A stretch of 48,154 bases of DNA. Origin: Dysgonamonadaceae bacterium (GTDB lineage: Bacteria > Bacteroidota > Bacteroidia > Bacteroidales > Azobacteroidaceae). Shown here in pieces: positions 45,581-48,154 of this stretch (position 1 is the stretch's first letter; each line of letters opens with the position of its first letter). The stretch spans positions 1 through 48,154 of the forward strand of contig JAISYG010000081.1 in the NCBI GenBank assembly GCA_031270075.1, given 5' to 3'. Made by a program: the position numbers and the translations under genes. A model generated the notes under the pieces. The model was given only the letters and a program-made list of their open reading frames with translations. It had not been told where the DNA came from and made no database searches.

Positions 45581-47715
45581 TTCAATTTGAGGCATATCGC
45601 TACGATTTGACTGATTTTATGGACGATATCCGGCGTAATCCTTTTCTCAGGATTACCTTACCGCTTTTGTTCGGCATAATCTTTCAATATTATTTGTTTC
45701 CGGTACAAATCAGTGGATTAGCGTTTATTGCCGTTTTTTTTGGTTCTCTTTTTATTTTGCAGATATTCAAAGTTTATCAGCAATATTCGTTTGCATGGCT
45801 ATACGGATTTCATTATTATCTGATATTCTTTTTTATGGGAATCAGCCTGGTACAGTTGAATCCTCTGAAAACGACTATTCCGTTAAACGAAGAAAACTGT
45901 TTCGAACTGCTTGTAGCCGAAAATCCTGTACATAACGACAATTCGCTTCGATTGGACGTGAAAATCAGGGCATTCTCCGCCGACGGAGAAAATTGGAAGA
46001 AATGCAACGAACTGTCAATAATATACATGGAGAAAGATTCGACGCTGAGATTTTCGCCCGGCGACGTACTTGTCTGCAAAACCGTTTTCAACGAATTTTC
46101 ACCGCCTCAAAATCCCGGAGAATTTGATTACCGGGAATATCTGAGGCGTAAAAAAATCTTTGCGACTGCGTTTGTTAATTCCAACAAAGTGGTCGTTGTC
46201 GATTCGGGTCAGATAAATTTTTACAGAAAATTCATCTTCAACCTGCAACAGTATTCGCTTGAAACACTGCAAAAAGCGCAGTTAAAATCCGACGAACTTG
46301 CCGTCGCCATGGCTTTACTCATCGGCGACAAACAATTTCTCGAAGACGACCTGCGAAGTTCGTACACAAACTCGGGAACAGTTCATTTACTTGCAGTTTC
46401 GGGACTGCATGTGGGAATTGTGTTCATGATATTGAGTTTCGTTCTCAAGTTCATGGACAGGAAAAAGAAACTGCGTCTGATTAAAGGGTTTATCATTCTC
46501 ATTTCGTTGTGGATATTCGCTTCGGTTGCGGGATTAGCCTCGTCGATTGTGAGGGCGAGCGTCATGTTTTCGATCTTCATCGTCGCCGACATGACCGGCA
46601 AGTCCAAAAGCACGTACAACAACATGGCATTATCGTGTTTTATAATGTGTTTGGCGAATCCTTACGTCATTTTCGAATCGGGTTTTCAACTATCGTATCT
46701 GGCGGTTTTGGGGATTGTGTATTTCCAGCCGAAATTCATGAAACCGTTTCATCGCTGTAACAGATTTGTGAAACCGCTTGTCGAATGTATGACGGTAACT
46801 GTAGCGGCGCAGTTGGGAACGTTGCCGGTTATATTGTACATCTTCAAGACGTTTCCGACATATTTTCTTCTGTCAAACCTGATTCTGGTGCCATACACGA
46901 GCGTGGTAATGTATATCGGAGCGCTTGTCATAGCCTTGTCGTGGCAACCGTTTTTGCTTGTTATCAGCGGCGCTGTTCTTAATGTTTCGATTTATCTGAT
47001 GAATTGGACTGTGAAGTTTTTCGACCAATTGCCCGGCTCGACTATCGACGGTATCAATATCGACGGAATACAGTGTACTTTACTTGTTGTAAGTATCTTA
47101 TCACTGGCGTTGCTTTTTTCGTTCAAGCGAAGGATATGTTTTGTAGCTATTATGGCATCAATGATTGGACTGTTTTCAATCGGCGCTTTTCACTCATACA
47201 AAGCGTTTTCGCACAAAGAATTTGGCGTGTTTGGCGTGAAAAGAGCATTCTACGCATATTTTATCGAAAATGGCGAAGGATTTTCGATAAGAGACACCGT
47301 CGCCATCAACAAATCTTTCGATTTCAACACAAAAAATTATCTGATATCAAGAGGATTTCGTTCCGAACAGGATTTAACTAATCTGTCATTAGCCGATTCT
47401 ATTCCCGATTTGTACAAAGGCGTGCTTTTGTTTTCAGGAAAGAAAATCGCTTTGTCGTCACAACTGGCTGTAACCGACAGCTTTTCGGGAACTCCGCTGA
47501 ATGTCGATTATCTGTTCGTCACCGAACGCCAAAATATCAAACCCGAAACAATGCTATCGTGCTATAATCCCGCTAAAATCATCATTGCCAATAATCTGCC
47601 GGCATCCAAAATCACCGAATGGCTCGAACTCGCCGAATCACGAAAAATCCCATGCCATAATATCAAAACCGAAGGCGGATTCCGAGAATTTCCATCTGTA
47701 CCAAGACAAAAATGA
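45577..47715 (+). CDS. ComEC/Rec2-family competence membrane protein
   Basis: The 712-residue polytopic protein has N-terminal membrane spans, an OB-fold-like DUF4131 region at about 85-200 (PPQNPGEFDYREYLRRK) and the competence domain from about 240 with HLLAVSGLHVGIVF near 268 and AGLASSIVRASVMF. The C-terminal soluble part is about 180 residues and lacks an obvious metallo-beta-lactamase HxHxDH motif, as in other Bacteroidota members. ComEC forms the inner-membrane channel for DNA uptake. It is translationally coupled to murC. Confidence 0.88.
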   Translation: MIQFEAYRYDLTDFMDDIRRNPFLRITLPLLFGIIFQYYLFPVQISGLAFIAVFFGSLFILQIFKVYQQYSFAWLYGFHYYLIFFFMGISLVQLNPLKTTIPLNEENCFELLVAENPVHNDNSLRLDVKIRAFSADGENWKKCNELSIIYMEKDSTLRFSPGDVLVCKTVFNEFSPPQNPGEFDYREYLRRKKIFATAFVNSNKVVVVDSGQINFYRKFIFNLQQYSLETLQKAQLKSDELAVAMALLIGDKQFLEDDLRSSYTNSGTVHLLAVSGLHVGIVFMILSFVLKFMDRKKKLRLIKGFIILISLWIFASVAGLASSIVRASVMFSIFIVADMTGKSKSTYNNMALSCFIMCLANPYVIFESGFQLSYLAVLGIVYFQPKFMKPFHRCNRFVKPLVECMTVTVAAQLGTLPVILYIFKTFPTYFLLSNLILVPYTSVVMYIGALVIALSWQPFLLVISGAVLNVSIYLMNWTVKFFDQLPGSTIDGINIDGIQCTLLVVSILSLALLFSFKRRICFVAIMASMIGLFSIGAFHSYKAFSHKEFGVFGVKRAFYAYFIENGEGFSIRDTVAINKSFDFNTKNYLISRGFRSEQDLTNLSLADSIPDLYKGVLLFSGKKIALSSQLAVTDSFSGTPLNVDYLFVTERQNIKPETMLSCYNPAKIIIANNLPASKITEWLELAESRKIPCHNIKTEGGFREFPSVPRQK

Positions 47716-47812
47716 CATTAACTAATCAGAGTAATGCACATAATTTTTTGCAGAAATTTAATCCTGTAAATCAGTCTGTTGATAATAGAAAAAGATTGTT
47801 TTAACGTTTTGT

Positions 47813-47844
47813 TTGGTTCGTATTAAAAATTTGTTATACCTTTG
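47813..47844 (+). promoter_or_regulatory. promoter near the right edge
   Basis: TTG (47813-47815) and TACCTTTG (47837-47844) are 21 bases apart. The transcript would begin near 47850 and run off the window through the (GA)16 tract. Confidence 0.7.
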
Positions 47845-47889
47845 TCGCATTATTTGCAAAAAGAGTGATTATGTAAAGTTTTGAAAATT

Positions 47890-48108
<219 letters not shown>

Positions 48109-48154
48109 GGTACGAACTGAATGTCAATTTTGTCTGCATCAGTCTACCGTTTGT

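Overview
The window looks like chromosomal DNA of a member of the Bacteroidota, most likely order Bacteroidales. Supporting evidence is two SusC/SusD pairs, an ECF sigma and FecR-type anti-sigma pair, several BIG2-domain lipoproteins, AhpF, DUF5683 next to parB, and repeated promoters of the form TTG-N19-21-TAnnTTTG, the -33/-7 signature of this phylum. I cannot name the genus from sequence alone.

Layout. Positions 1-441 are 21 exact 21-bp tandem units, each a small hairpin. From 0.6 to 8.9 kb lie housekeeping genes: a UvrD/PcrA helicase, parA-parB, a DUF5683 membrane protein, a LysM/SLT transglycosylase, a SiaC-type protein (DUF1987), nucleoside diphosphate kinase and a Tat-signal TIM-barrel isomerase. 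A tRNA-Arg(CCT) follows. From 9.0 to 30.8 kb is a polysaccharide utilization locus: a GH78 alpha-L-rhamnosidase, a sigma factor overlapping its end, FecR, SusC/SusD, a second SusC/SusD, a DUF1735 lipoprotein, two tandem-duplicated BIG2 lipoproteins, a BIG2-TIM-barrel protein and a third BIG2 lipoprotein. Together they would sense, bind, import and cut a glycan, probably one containing rhamnose.

From 30.8 to 36.1 kb is a decayed accessory and defence region. It holds a broken, BIG2-less copy of the TIM-barrel gene and the C-terminal remains of what looks like a type I N6-methylase interrupted by nine 40-42 bp repeats. These are followed by an intact SPPY methyltransferase, an MvaI/BcnI-type endonuclease broken by one in-frame TGA, a half-length HsdS, an AbiH-family gene and a RAYT/IS200-like transposase carrying internal repeats.

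From 36.1 to 48.1 kb the base composition is AT-richer and the genes are again housekeeping: a tRNA with a CAT anticodon, an AddB-like Fe-S nuclease, a 385-bp MITE-like element, ahpF on the minus strand, a Nudix-fold regulator, a TrmN6-type methyltransferase, ftsW, murC (without murG between them) and a ComEC-type protein. The window ends in a promoter-led stretch carrying a (GA)16 microsatellite.

The most interesting points are the modular, recombination-driven BIG2 stalk family of the glycan locus; the restriction cassette nested between pieces of a type I system, with methylase intact and nuclease disabled; the hairpin-forming heptapeptide repeat; and the MITE-like element.
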